This document shows, in pieces, positions 6,335 through 13,627 of a DNA stretch of 19,875 nt; the stretch's first letter is position 1; each line of letters begins with the position of its first letter. The stretch lies in NCBI GenBank assembly GCA_009774155.1, contig VSNE01000015.1:1-19875 (forward strand), written 5' to 3'. This DNA comes from Lachnospiraceae bacterium. GTDB taxonomy: Bacteria; Bacillota; Clostridia; Lachnospirales; Lachnospiraceae. The notes under the pieces are model-generated. The model had not been told where the DNA came from, made no database searches, and was given only the letters and a program-made list of their open reading frames with translations. A program made the position numbers and the translations under genes.

Positions 6335-6976
6335 TTACATCTCATCTTTTATCCGGTTCAATAAATGCGAAATGGCAAACATAAGCGTTTCATAGTGCAT
6401 ATAGTCAAAAATATTTTTGTCCGCAAGAATCTGCAGGCTTGCCGGAAAATCTTCATCCGAATCCCAAAAGCGCAGAACCATTGAAAGAAAAGGAAACAGA
6501 TACAGCTCATAGGCCGCGTCACCCTTTTCCATCCTTTTTCCTCCAAGCTTTTCACATGCACGGATCAGCGCAGCCGTTTTTCCTGTAAAATCTTTTCCGG
6601 CATGCTGGAAAAAACCACTCCCTTTTTGCAAAGTACCGCCCTGAATAGAGGAAAGGCTTTCTACATTTACCCATTCATGAGCCAGGTGACAATCCTCTTT
6701 GGAATAGCAAAGCACATCATATATGGTCATAGCTTCATTGTAATCCGCCTTTTTTTCTGTTTGGATCTCATCCTCTGACCAGCTCACCTGCCCGGTCAGA
6801 CGGTCGATCCGGTATTTCCGGTTCAGGCAGAAGATATACAGAGAATTGTCATCATGCTCCAATCCAAATTTCCGGATCATTTTTTCCTGATCATATTGCA
6901 AAAACACACCTGACATCTCATTCTTCATCTTTTCATAATTGGAAATCCTCTCTTTTACCTGCATATCCCACCTCAT
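6335..6976 (-). CDS. DUF3786-like protein, 213 aa
   Basis: Resembles the DUF3786 family, whose biochemical role is unknown to me; members are common in anaerobes, and many are annotated near redox or corrinoid enzymes. Matching features are CLNRKYRIDRLTGQV (about residues 50-64), the ALIRACEKLGGKRMEKGDAAY stretch and FWDSDEDFPASLQILADKNI near the C-terminus. It is soluble, with no signal peptide. Two starts are possible: ATG at 6976 after AAAGAAG, or ATG at 6964 four codons later after GAGGTGGG. It is preceded by a promoter with a palindrome in its spacer (7066-7096) and lies downstream of the thioredoxin-reductase-like gene, so read-through is also possible. Confidence 0.75.
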   Translation of the reverse strand: MRWDMQVKERISNYEKMKNEMSGVFLQYDQEKMIRKFGLEHDDNSLYIFCLNRKYRIDRLTGQVSWSEDEIQTEKKADYNEAMTIYDVLCYSKEDCHLAHEWVNVESLSSIQGGTLQKGSGFFQHAGKDFTGKTAALIRACEKLGGKRMEKGDAAYELYLFPFLSMVLRFWDSDEDFPASLQILADKNIFDYMHYETLMFAISHLLNRIKDEM

Positions 6977-7065
6977 ATAATCTTCTTTAACTGAGCATTC
7001 ATCTGCCGCAGCAGGCTCTGGCCTTTGGAGAGACCCTTTGTCATATTTCTTCTTCCGTTTTTCTT

Positions 7066-7096
7066 ATATCATAGACCATTGGGTCTATGATATCAA
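7066..7096 (-). promoter_or_regulatory. Promoter with a 12-bp palindromic operator overlapping its core
   Basis: On the minus strand TTGATA (7091-7096) and TATGAT (7068-7073) are exactly 17 bp apart, each 5 of 6 to the sigma-A consensus. A perfect 12-bp inverted repeat with arms ATATCATAGACC (7066-7077) and GGTCTATGATAT (7082-7093) around ATTG fills the spacer and covers the -10. This geometry suits a dimeric regulator acting at the promoter. Read as RNA it is also a hairpin, but no U-run follows on the minus strand, so an operator is more likely than a terminator. It would drive the DUF3786-like gene. Confidence 0.6.
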
Positions 7097-7133
7097 TATA
7101 TTTCCTGCTTTTTAACTGATGATATATAAGCGG

Positions 7134-8036
7134 TCACTCAAGATAAGCGCAGGCGGCCAAGGCAGCCACGGCCCCGTCAGCAGCGGCTGTGGCAAGCTGC
7201 CTTACCGCCTTGGCGCGGCAGTCTCCTGCCGTAAAAATACCCGGCGTGCATGTCCGGCAGTCCTCTCCCGCCTGGATATACCCTGCCTTATCCAGTCCCA
7301 CGAGATTTTCAAAATCTCTGTTATCCGGCTCCTGCCCAATGGCAACAAACAGGCCGGATATCAGAAGCTCCTGCTCCTGCATAGTTTTTACATTTTTTAC
7401 AGTTATGGATTCCAGCCGCCTCTCTCCGTTCAGACATATAACCTGACTGTCGAGAATATACCGGACATTTTCCTTTTTCTTAAGAGCCTGCAAAAGCCGT
7501 TCTTCCCCCCGGAACGTATCTCTTCTGTGAATAATCCATACGGTTCTGCAATAACCGGACAGAAAGCCTGCATCCTCCAGAGCCGTATTGCCTCCGCCCG
7601 CAACCGCCACGTCCTTTCCTCTGTAAAATGCCCCGTCGCAGGTGGCGCAGTAGGATATCCCCGCGCCTGTAAGCTCCTCCTCCCTCTCCAGCCCCAGATG
7701 CCGGTTCTTCGCACCGGTAGACAAAATAATGCTTCGGCATTGGTATTCAGAGCGGTTTGTCATAATCTTTTTTTCCTTTTCCCCGTTCAGAATCCGAACC
7801 GCCTTTTCGTATTTTAGCTCCGCCCCCAGGCCGGCTGCCTGCAGGTACAGATTTTCTGCAAACTCATATCCTGATATTTTTCGGATTCCGGGATAATTCT
7901 CCACCTCCGGCGCGCTGATAATCTGACCCCCATATACATTTTTTTCAAGCACAAGAACACTTTTTCCTGCCCGGACTGCATAGATCGCCGCAGACAGCCC
8001 TGCCGTTCCGGCGCCTATAATAATAATATCATACAT
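7134..8036 (-). CDS. trxB: Thioredoxin reductase-like FAD/NAD(P)H-dependent disulfide reductase
   Basis: A 300-aa two-dinucleotide-fold flavoprotein, the usual size for TrxB. FAD site GAGTAG (8-13) with NVYGGQI at 33-39; redox-active pair CATC (C130, C133) in SYCATCDGAFYRG; NAD(P)H site GGGNTA (147-152) with HRRDTFR (170-176), where the basic residues favour NADPH; second FAD motif TPGIFTAGDCR (about residues 264-274). The family reduces thioredoxin or a related thiol protein in the cytoplasm. No thioredoxin gene is nearby, so the partner is unknown and a role outside the classical thioredoxin system is possible. The start has an AAGGAGG site 7 nt upstream. It is divergent from niaR. Confidence 0.9.
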   Translation of the reverse strand: MYDIIIIGAGTAGLSAAIYAVRAGKSVLVLEKNVYGGQIISAPEVENYPGIRKISGYEFAENLYLQAAGLGAELKYEKAVRILNGEKEKKIMTNRSEYQCRSIILSTGAKNRHLGLEREEELTGAGISYCATCDGAFYRGKDVAVAGGGNTALEDAGFLSGYCRTVWIIHRRDTFRGEERLLQALKKKENVRYILDSQVICLNGERRLESITVKNVKTMQEQELLISGLFVAIGQEPDNRDFENLVGLDKAGYIQAGEDCRTCTPGIFTAGDCRAKAVRQLATAAADGAVAALAACAYLE

Positions 8037-8250
8037 TGTATTTCCTCCTTTTTTTCAGTATGTCCAGAGAGACTGTTATTTCATTCCGAATATAAGCTGC
8101 ACTCGGCCTGGAGACGAATGAAAAAAACTTCAGGAAACCCTTCAAAAACCGCCGCTTTGGTGGTATGATTATTTTGGAATTTTAACATCATGATATGATA
8201 CCAGGCAAAGGCAAGATATTTTCAGACAAAGAAAGGACTGGAATGACGCA

Positions 8251-8793
8251 ATGGAAACAGCGATGAACGGAACAGATAGAAGAAAGCAGATTCTGTCCAT
8301 GATACGTGGAGCCACAAAGCCTCTGTCCGGCAGCGACCTGGGGAAAAAAACCGGCGTAAGCCGTCAGGTCGTCGTGCAGGATATTGCCCTGCTTCGGACG
8401 GAAGGCTATCCCATCGTTGCTACTGCCAGAGGTTATATCCTGAACGAAGCCAGGCAGGCAGTCCGGCTGTTCAAGGTCCGCCACGGCAATGATCAGACAG
8501 AGGAGGAGCTGACTACTATTGTAGATATGGGCGGCTGCATTCTGGATGTGATGGTCAACCACCGTATCTATGGAAAGATGTCCGCTCCTCTGAATATTAA
8601 AAACCGGCGTGATGTGCAGCGGTTTATGGACAATCTGAAATCCGGAAAGTCCACTCCTCTTCTGAACGTCACCTCCGGCTACCATTTTCATCATATAGCG
8701 GCCGAGCAGGAAGACATTCTGAACGAGATTGAAGCCGCCCTGAAAGAAAAAAATTTTCTGGCAGAGCTGCTGCCTTACGAACAGCATGACTGA
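8251..8793 (+). CDS. niaR: NiaR transcriptional repressor of NAD biosynthesis (HTH + 3H domain)
   Basis: A 180-aa niacin-responsive repressor of the NiaR (YrxA) family, which senses nicotinic acid and represses de novo NAD synthesis or niacin uptake genes. N-terminal winged HTH (about 11-66; SGSDLGKKTGVSRQVVVQDI) and C-terminal 3H domain (about 75-170). The conserved His positions are visible: H78 in KVRHGN, H104 in VNHRIYG, and H145/H147/H148 in GYHFHHI, with E86 as a plausible further metal ligand. ATG 8251 follows GAAAGGA; an in-frame ATG at 8263 is an alternative. No NAD gene lies next to it here, so its targets are elsewhere. Confidence 0.92.
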   Translation: METAMNGTDRRKQILSMIRGATKPLSGSDLGKKTGVSRQVVVQDIALLRTEGYPIVATARGYILNEARQAVRLFKVRHGNDQTEEELTTIVDMGGCILDVMVNHRIYGKMSAPLNIKNRRDVQRFMDNLKSGKSTPLLNVTSGYHFHHIAAEQEDILNEIEAALKEKNFLAELLPYEQHD

Positions 8794-8855
8794 TATCATC
8801 CGGAACCATAACCGTATTGTATTGAATTCTGCGCTTATATAACCGCAGAAATGAT

Positions 8856-8893
8856 ATTGACGCAGAACAGGTGTTATCCTGCTCTGCGTCAAT
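8856..8893. terminator. Strong bidirectional terminator between niaR and the hydrolase gene
   Basis: A perfect 11-bp stem, ATTGACGCAGA (8856-8866) with TCTGCGTCAAT (8883-8893), is extended inside by CAGG/CCTG. It lies between convergent genes, 62 bp after niaR and 10 bp from the end of the minus-strand operon. T-rich sequence follows on the plus side (GCTTTCTTACTTAT). Confidence 0.75.
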
Positions 8894-8903
8894 GCTTTCT
8901 TAC

Positions 8904-10457
8904 TTATAAATCCTCGTCCGGAACCTCCATATCATCTGAATCATCTGGTTCTTCTGTTTCATCCGGAACCTCAGATTCCTCTGACTCGTCCGGAACCTCC
9001 GGTTCTTCTGTTTCATCCGGAGCTTCCGGTTCCTGTGATTCGTCCGGCACTTCGGTTTTATCCGAATCCTGTGAGCTGTGAGGAACCTCCGGGTCCTCCG
9101 ACTCGTCCGAATGCTCCGGCTCTTCTGTTTGCTCCGGTTTCTCTGAATTACCTGTATCCGGTTTTGAGTAGTTCGTCCAATAATAGTAAAATACATGATC
9201 CCTGATAATCCAGTGAGGCACTCCTCCGTTCTTCAGGTTGGTGATTAGCTGCGGCACCGGCGCCCATGTCCGGAAAAACAGCGAATCTCCCACATTACTG
9301 GAACCATTCACAACTGTTCTTGCAGCATTCCAGCAGGACTGGGTCACAATATTCGGAATATCATGATCCTGCTCCGCCTGCAGCACCAGATCAAAACGTC
9401 CGGAGCCCGCAGGCTCAAACTGTCTGGACTGGCGAAGCACAGACTCCAGAGAATTTGGATACAGATTACTCCGCACCCGATTCATAATCACGTAGCCGAC
9501 CGCAAGCTGTCCTTCCGTACCCTGGTTCCCGGCCTCGCAGTATATCATCGTAGCCAGAAGCATAAGCTCATACTCGCTTAAGGAAACCTGTCCGGACGAG
9601 ATGCCTGCATCTCCGGCAATAATGTTTCCGTCACCCATGGAAGAGACTGCGCTTTTTGCCGCCGCCGCCTTTGCCTGACGTTCCTCTGCCTCCGCCTGGG
9701 CAATCAGCCTGTTCAAAAGCTTTGTCTTCTCCGCTATCAGTTCTTCCATACTGCCAAGCTCACCGGCCATCTGATTAATCATTTCATTGTATTCGCTGAT
9801 TTTAGAGCCTGCCGCCTTCTGCTGGCTTGCCACCTGCTCCTTTTTCTTCTCCGTCTCCGCCTTTAAAAGCTCCAACGCTCCCTGCTCGTCCTGCAGCTCC
9901 GCATACTGAAGCTCCAGATCCTTCTTGGACTTCTCAAAATTCTCCAGCATGTTTCGATCATACTGATTAATATTGGTGGCATATTCCACCTGATTCAGCA
10001 TATCCGATATCCCGCTGGTCAAAGCAGCCGCCAGATAAGAGCCCATCGTATCCTGACTGTTCTCATACATATACTGAATGCGCTTCTTCATATCTGCATA
10101 CTGCTTGTCCAGATTTGCCTGAGCCTCTGCAATCTCTTCTTCCTTTGCCGCAATTTCCGCTTCTTTTGTCTCAATATCATTGTTAAGAATCGAGATCTGT
10201 TCATTCAGACTTTTGGACTGCTGATTCAAATCAGCCAGATAGCTCTCCATATCCTCTTTTGCATTATGGAGCTGATTTTTTTCCTGCTCCGCTTCTCTCT
10301 TCTGCCTTTCTGCTTCGTCCTTCTCTCTCTCCACCTGGTCAATCTTATCCTGAGTTGCTTTACTCACTGCCATGGAAATATATGCCGAAGATCCTATGCA
10401 GAGCACAAGCATCAGACACATCATTCTTTTTGCAAGCTTCCGTAACTTCTTCATCAT
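8904..10457 (-). CDS. Secreted coiled-coil cell-wall hydrolase with a SleB-type (Hydrolase_2) domain
   Basis: A 517-aa exported protein. Basic N-terminus and hydrophobic segment (about 12-30) form a signal peptide or anchor. Residues 34-265 are a long charged coiled coil of the PcsB/CwlO type. After a short linker comes the catalytic domain (about 294-428): LMLLATMIYCEAGNQGTEG with candidate catalytic E308, then VGYVIMNRVRS and the closing IIRDHVFYYYWTN. This is the spore cortex-lytic SleB/CwlJ fold, which cleaves peptidoglycan. The tail (431-517) is an acidic Pro/Glu/Asp/Ser-rich repeat. Coiled-coil hydrolases of this kind are commonly held inactive until FtsEX engages them; that is family knowledge, not seen here. 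Last gene of the long operon, 16 bp after trmL. The substrate could be vegetative wall or spore cortex. Confidence 0.85.
   Translation of the reverse strand: MMKKLRKLAKRMMCLMLVLCIGSSAYISMAVSKATQDKIDQVEREKDEAERQKREAEQEKNQLHNAKEDMESYLADLNQQSKSLNEQISILNNDIETKEAEIAAKEEEIAEAQANLDKQYADMKKRIQYMYENSQDTMGSYLAAALTSGISDMLNQVEYATNINQYDRNMLENFEKSKKDLELQYAELQDEQGALELLKAETEKKKEQVASQQKAAGSKISEYNEMINQMAGELGSMEELIAEKTKLLNRLIAQAEAEERQAKAAAAKSAVSSMGDGNIIAGDAGISSGQVSLSEYELMLLATMIYCEAGNQGTEGQLAVGYVIMNRVRSNLYPNSLESVLRQSRQFEPAGSGRFDLVLQAEQDHDIPNIVTQSCWNAARTVVNGSSNVGDSLFFRTWAPVPQLITNLKNGGVPHWIIRDHVFYYYWTNYSKPDTGNSEKPEQTEEPEHSDESEDPEVPHSSQDSDKTEVPDESQEPEAPDETEEPEVPDESEESEVPDETEEPDDSDDMEVPDEDL
8947..9054 (-). repeat. 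54-bp tandem repeat coding the acidic tail of the hydrolase
   Basis: Two adjacent 54-bp units (8947-9000 and 9001-9054) begin with an identical block of about 20 bases and encode 18-aa units of the form EVPDES-EP-E-PDETEEP. More degenerate copies of the PDE/PEVP theme continue to about 9135. The unit keeps the reading frame, so copy number could change without disrupting the gene. Confidence 0.65.
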
Positions 10458-10473
10458 AGATTCTTTCCCAACA

Positions 10474-10965
10474 CTAGTCCCAATTGTATTTTGTCAGCTT
10501 CCCTTCCAACTGCATATGTGCAAAATTCTGCTGGCGAAGCGCCTCGTACAGCACAATTGCCACCGAATTTGACAGGTTCAGAGAACGAATTCCGGTATTC
10601 ATCGGAATCCGGATTGCATTCTCCTTATTTTCATGCAGAATTTCCTCCGGAATTCCTGCGCTTTCTTTTCCAAACATAATATAGCAGTCCGATTCAAAAT
10701 GAGCCTCCGTATATAAATTCGGCCCCTTTGTCGTCACCATATAAATTTTAGCCCCGGGATTCTTTTCCAGAAAATCTTCGTAGTCCACATAAGTGCTTAC
10801 ATCCAGATCCTTCCAGTAGTCCATTCCCGCACGCTTTAAGTCCTTCTCTCCCAGCCGGAAACCCAGCGGCTCTATCAGATGCAGCCGTGTCCCTGTTGCC
10901 ACACAGGTTCTCCCGATATTCCCGGTATTGGCCGGTATTTCCGGCTCATACAGCACGATATTCAT
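10474..10965 (-). CDS. trmL: tRNA (cytidine(34)-2'-O)-methyltransferase TrmL
   Basis: A 163-aa SPOUT (SpoU class) methyltransferase that 2'-O-methylates the wobble base of tRNA-Leu isoacceptors using SAM. The three family motifs are clear: PANTGNIGRT (11-20), FGKESAGIP (98-106) and PMNTGIRSLNLSNSVAI (121-137), which forms the trefoil-knot SAM site. Length equals the TrmL/YibK norm, with no N-terminal extension. Its ATG overlaps the stop of the upstream aminotransferase by 4 bp (ATGA), which indicates translational coupling. Confidence 0.95.
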   Translation of the reverse strand: MNIVLYEPEIPANTGNIGRTCVATGTRLHLIEPLGFRLGEKDLKRAGMDYWKDLDVSTYVDYEDFLEKNPGAKIYMVTTKGPNLYTEAHFESDCYIMFGKESAGIPEEILHENKENAIRIPMNTGIRSLNLSNSVAIVLYEALRQQNFAHMQLEGKLTKYNWD

Positions 10966-12134
10966 CGCTGCTCACTTCTCAGGCGGGAGACAAAATTCTG
11001 AAGCTTTCCAAGAGCAACCTTCAAATCCTCCAGAGAGTATGCATAAGAGATACGAAGGAATCCTTCCCCGCAGTCACCGAAGGCCGTGCCCGGCACTACT
11101 GCAACCTTCTCCTCCTCCAGGAACCGGTTTGCAAATTCCTCAGAGGTCATACCAAATTCTTTGATGCATGGAAATACATAGAAAGCCCCATACGGTTCAA
11201 AGCAGTCCAGCTTCATCTCCTTAAATGCATGCACAAGGTAACGCCTTCTCTGGTTATATGCCTCCCTCATCTTCGCAACATCCTCATCCCCATTGCGAAG
11301 CGCTTCCACCGCCGCATACTGGCTTGTAGTCGGCGCGCACATAATTGCAAACTGATGAATTTTAAGCATCTGCTCTATAATCTCTTTTGATCCGCATGCA
11401 TATCCAAGCCTCCAGCCGGTCATGGCGTAGGATTTTGAAAATCCATTAATCAGGATCGTACGTTCACGCATTCCCGGAAGGCTGACAATCGACACATGAT
11501 CTCCTTTGTAGCTCAGCTCAGAATAAATTTCATCAGAAAGAACAAAGATATCATGCTCAATGATAACCTGGGCAATCGCCTCCAAATCCTCCTTCTCCAT
11601 AATTGCTCCGGTAGGATTGTTCGGAAACGGGAGCACAAGCAGTTTTGTCTTATCAGTGATCGCTTCCTGAAGCTCCTCTGCTGTCAGGCGGAATTCATTT
11701 TCTGCCTTCAGTTCAATAATCACGGGCTTTCCGCCTGCCAGAACCGCGCACGGTTCATAGGAAACATAGCTGGGCTGAGGAATCAGGACCTCTTCTCCGG
11801 GGTTCAGTATGGCGCGCATGGCAATGTCAATGCCCTCGCTTCCCCCCACAGTTACAATCACTTCATCGGCAGGATCATATTCCACATGAATCCGGCGATG
11901 AAGATATCTGCATATCTCCTCCTTCAGCTCCTTTAAGCCTGCGTTGGATGTATAGAAGGTGCGCCCTTTCTCCAGAGAGTAGATGCCTTCATCGCGGATA
12001 TGCCAGGGCGTATCAAAGTCCGGCTCACCCACGCCAAGGGAGATCGCATCCTCCATCTCACTGACTAGGTCAAAAAATTTACGGATTCCGGACGGCTTAA
12101 TATTAACAATCGTATCAGACAACGGATTTCTCAT
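10962..12134 (-). CDS. PLP-dependent class I/II aminotransferase
   Basis: A 390-aa fold-type I aminotransferase of the aspartate/aromatic group. Visible: substrate-arm GVGEPDFDTP (34-43), PNNPTG (171-176) with Asn173, D201 and Y204 in LSDEIYSEL contacting PLP, and the Schiff-base Lys234 in NGFSKSYAMTGWRLGY. The distal substrate Arg in FLRISYA is near the C-terminus. The amino acid substrate cannot be read from sequence. It sits between an Lrp/AsnC regulator and trmL with 4-bp overlaps on both sides, so it may be controlled by, or produce the ligand of, that regulator; this is inferred from position. Confidence 0.92.
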   Translation of the reverse strand: MRNPLSDTIVNIKPSGIRKFFDLVSEMEDAISLGVGEPDFDTPWHIRDEGIYSLEKGRTFYTSNAGLKELKEEICRYLHRRIHVEYDPADEVIVTVGGSEGIDIAMRAILNPGEEVLIPQPSYVSYEPCAVLAGGKPVIIELKAENEFRLTAEELQEAITDKTKLLVLPFPNNPTGAIMEKEDLEAIAQVIIEHDIFVLSDEIYSELSYKGDHVSIVSLPGMRERTILINGFSKSYAMTGWRLGYACGSKEIIEQMLKIHQFAIMCAPTTSQYAAVEALRNGDEDVAKMREAYNQRRRYLVHAFKEMKLDCFEPYGAFYVFPCIKEFGMTSEEFANRFLEEEKVAVVPGTAFGDCGEGFLRISYAYSLEDLKVALGKLQNFVSRLRSEQR

Positions 12135-12613
12135 GGGGTAATCATCATCCTTTCATCTTTTGTCGGATGAACCATGACGGAACCATGATCCTTGTATTTC
12201 TTCAAAATGAAATGGGTTGCCGTGCTGAGAACAGATTCCTGGGGCGACAGCTTATCAGAGACAAACTGCGCCACGTCGCGCATCGTCTTGCCTTCAATCA
12301 TAACCATAAAATCAAAGCCTCCGGATATCAGATATACACAATCTACCTCCGGATAATTATAGATACGCTCTGCAATCTTATCAAATCCCTGGCCCCTCTG
12401 CGGAGTCACCTTTACTTCAATCAGAGCAGTCACCTTTTCAGAACTGGTCTTATCCCAGTCAATCAGTGTATGATAGCCGCAGATAACGCCCTCCTTTTCC
12501 ATCTGTGCAATTTCATTGGCAATCGTCGTCTCATCCGTTCCAAGAAGAATTGCCAGATCCTTCAAATCCACACGGCTGTTGCGCTCAATATAGGTTAAAA
12601 TCTTTTCTCTCAT
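12131..12613 (-). CDS. Lrp/AsnC family transcriptional regulator
   Basis: A 160-aa feast/famine regulator. N-terminal HTH (about 2-50; LKDLAILLGTDETTIANEIAQM) followed by the RAM ligand-binding and oligomerisation domain (about 62-140; VTALIEVKVTPQRGQGFDKI, then VDCVYLISGGFDFMVMIEGK). Such proteins bind an amino acid and regulate metabolism genes. Its stop overlaps the aminotransferase start (ATGA). The ribosome site is AAGGGGATGG. It is unusual only in being embedded in the middle of a long operon rather than divergent from its target. Confidence 0.92.
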   Translation of the reverse strand: MREKILTYIERNSRVDLKDLAILLGTDETTIANEIAQMEKEGVICGYHTLIDWDKTSSEKVTALIEVKVTPQRGQGFDKIAERIYNYPEVDCVYLISGGFDFMVMIEGKTMRDVAQFVSDKLSPQESVLSTATHFILKKYKDHGSVMVHPTKDERMMITP

Positions 12614-12627
12614 TTTTTTCCATCCCC

Positions 12628-13614
12628 TTACTCATAGATCTTATACAGTTCATCGGTTTTAGGCCGTTCCAGGAAAGCCACATCCTCCCCATTCACAACC
12701 TTCTTCGCCTTTCCCTCCACACAGCGCCCGATCAAAGCGGCCTTGATGCCGGCCTTTTCCAAATCCCGGACAAGCCTTCGGCCATCCGGCGACGTCATCA
12801 GCATACATCCGCTGGATATAAGCTGATACGGATTCAGACGGAAGCATTCGCAGATTTCCACCGTCTCCTGGCGGACAGGAATTGCTTTTAAATCGATTTC
12901 CAGTCCGATGCCGGAGGCCTCTGCCAGTTCCCACAAGGCTCCGTAGATGCCTCCTTCGGTCACATCATGCATGGCGCTGACACCGGACTTCACGGCGATA
13001 GCAGCCTCCGGTACCACCGATAAAAACCGGTCAAAATTCTTCGCCTCCTCCACAAACGGCCTGGCAAAGCGCTGCAGCAGCTTTTCTTCCTTTTCCTTTG
13101 CTATAATAGAAGTTCCTTCTATGCCAATCCACTTCGTCACTACCACGTCGTCGCCCGCATGAGCGCCGCCGGTGGTCACCAGACAGCCCTTCTTGATTTT
13201 TCCCACTCCTGTTACGGAGAGCACCGGCTGGTTCACTACGGCAGTAACCTCTGTATGGCCTCCCATCACCTGTATATGCAGCTCCTCACAGGCACATTCC
13301 ACTTCCTGCATAAGCTTCCGGATCAGAGCTTCGTCCGCAGAAGGAGGGAGAAGAACCGTCAGAAGGGCTCCTATCGGCTCCGCCCCTGCACTGGCAAGAT
13401 CGTTGGCCGTAATCTGGACGGCAAGCCTGCCCATATCCTTCCCTGTTCCGGTAATTGGATCTGTGGACAGAACAAAAACCTCATCCGGAGCAACCTGGAC
13501 TACCGCGCAGTCCTCTCCAACCCCTGCGCCTACCAGAACCTCATCCCTCTTTGTATGAATCTGTTTAAATATGGCCCGTTTCAATATGGTCTCGGGCACT
13601 TTTCCTATTTCCAT
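12628..13614 (-). CDS. AIR synthase-related (HypE/PurM-like) ATP-binding protein
   Basis: A 328-aa PurM/HypE superfamily protein. N-terminal domain: GVGEDCAVV (31-39), STDPITG (50-56), ANDLASAGAEP (70-80) and GGHTE (118-122), the phosphate/ATP-binding signatures. C-terminal domain: MHDVTEGGIYGALWELAEAS, typical of this fold. Family members phosphorylate or activate carbonyl oxygens. It lacks the C-terminal PRIC Cys of true HypE and ends KTDELYKIYE, and no other hydrogenase-maturation gene is nearby. It is therefore probably not a hydrogenase factor. The substrate is unknown. Located 13 bp after the vanW-like gene and 14 bp before the lrp-like gene. Confidence 0.85.
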   Translation of the reverse strand: MEIGKVPETILKRAIFKQIHTKRDEVLVGAGVGEDCAVVQVAPDEVFVLSTDPITGTGKDMGRLAVQITANDLASAGAEPIGALLTVLLPPSADEALIRKLMQEVECACEELHIQVMGGHTEVTAVVNQPVLSVTGVGKIKKGCLVTTGGAHAGDDVVVTKWIGIEGTSIIAKEKEEKLLQRFARPFVEEAKNFDRFLSVVPEAAIAVKSGVSAMHDVTEGGIYGALWELAEASGIGLEIDLKAIPVRQETVEICECFRLNPYQLISSGCMLMTSPDGRRLVRDLEKAGIKAALIGRCVEGKAKKVVNGEDVAFLERPKTDELYKIYE

Positions 13615-13627
13615 AATACTACCTTCA

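Noticed and set aside
7066..7093. Palindrome as a terminator of the thioredoxin-reductase-like gene
   Set aside because: No U-run follows on the minus strand, and the dyad coincides exactly with well-spaced -35 and -10 boxes, so an operator is favoured.
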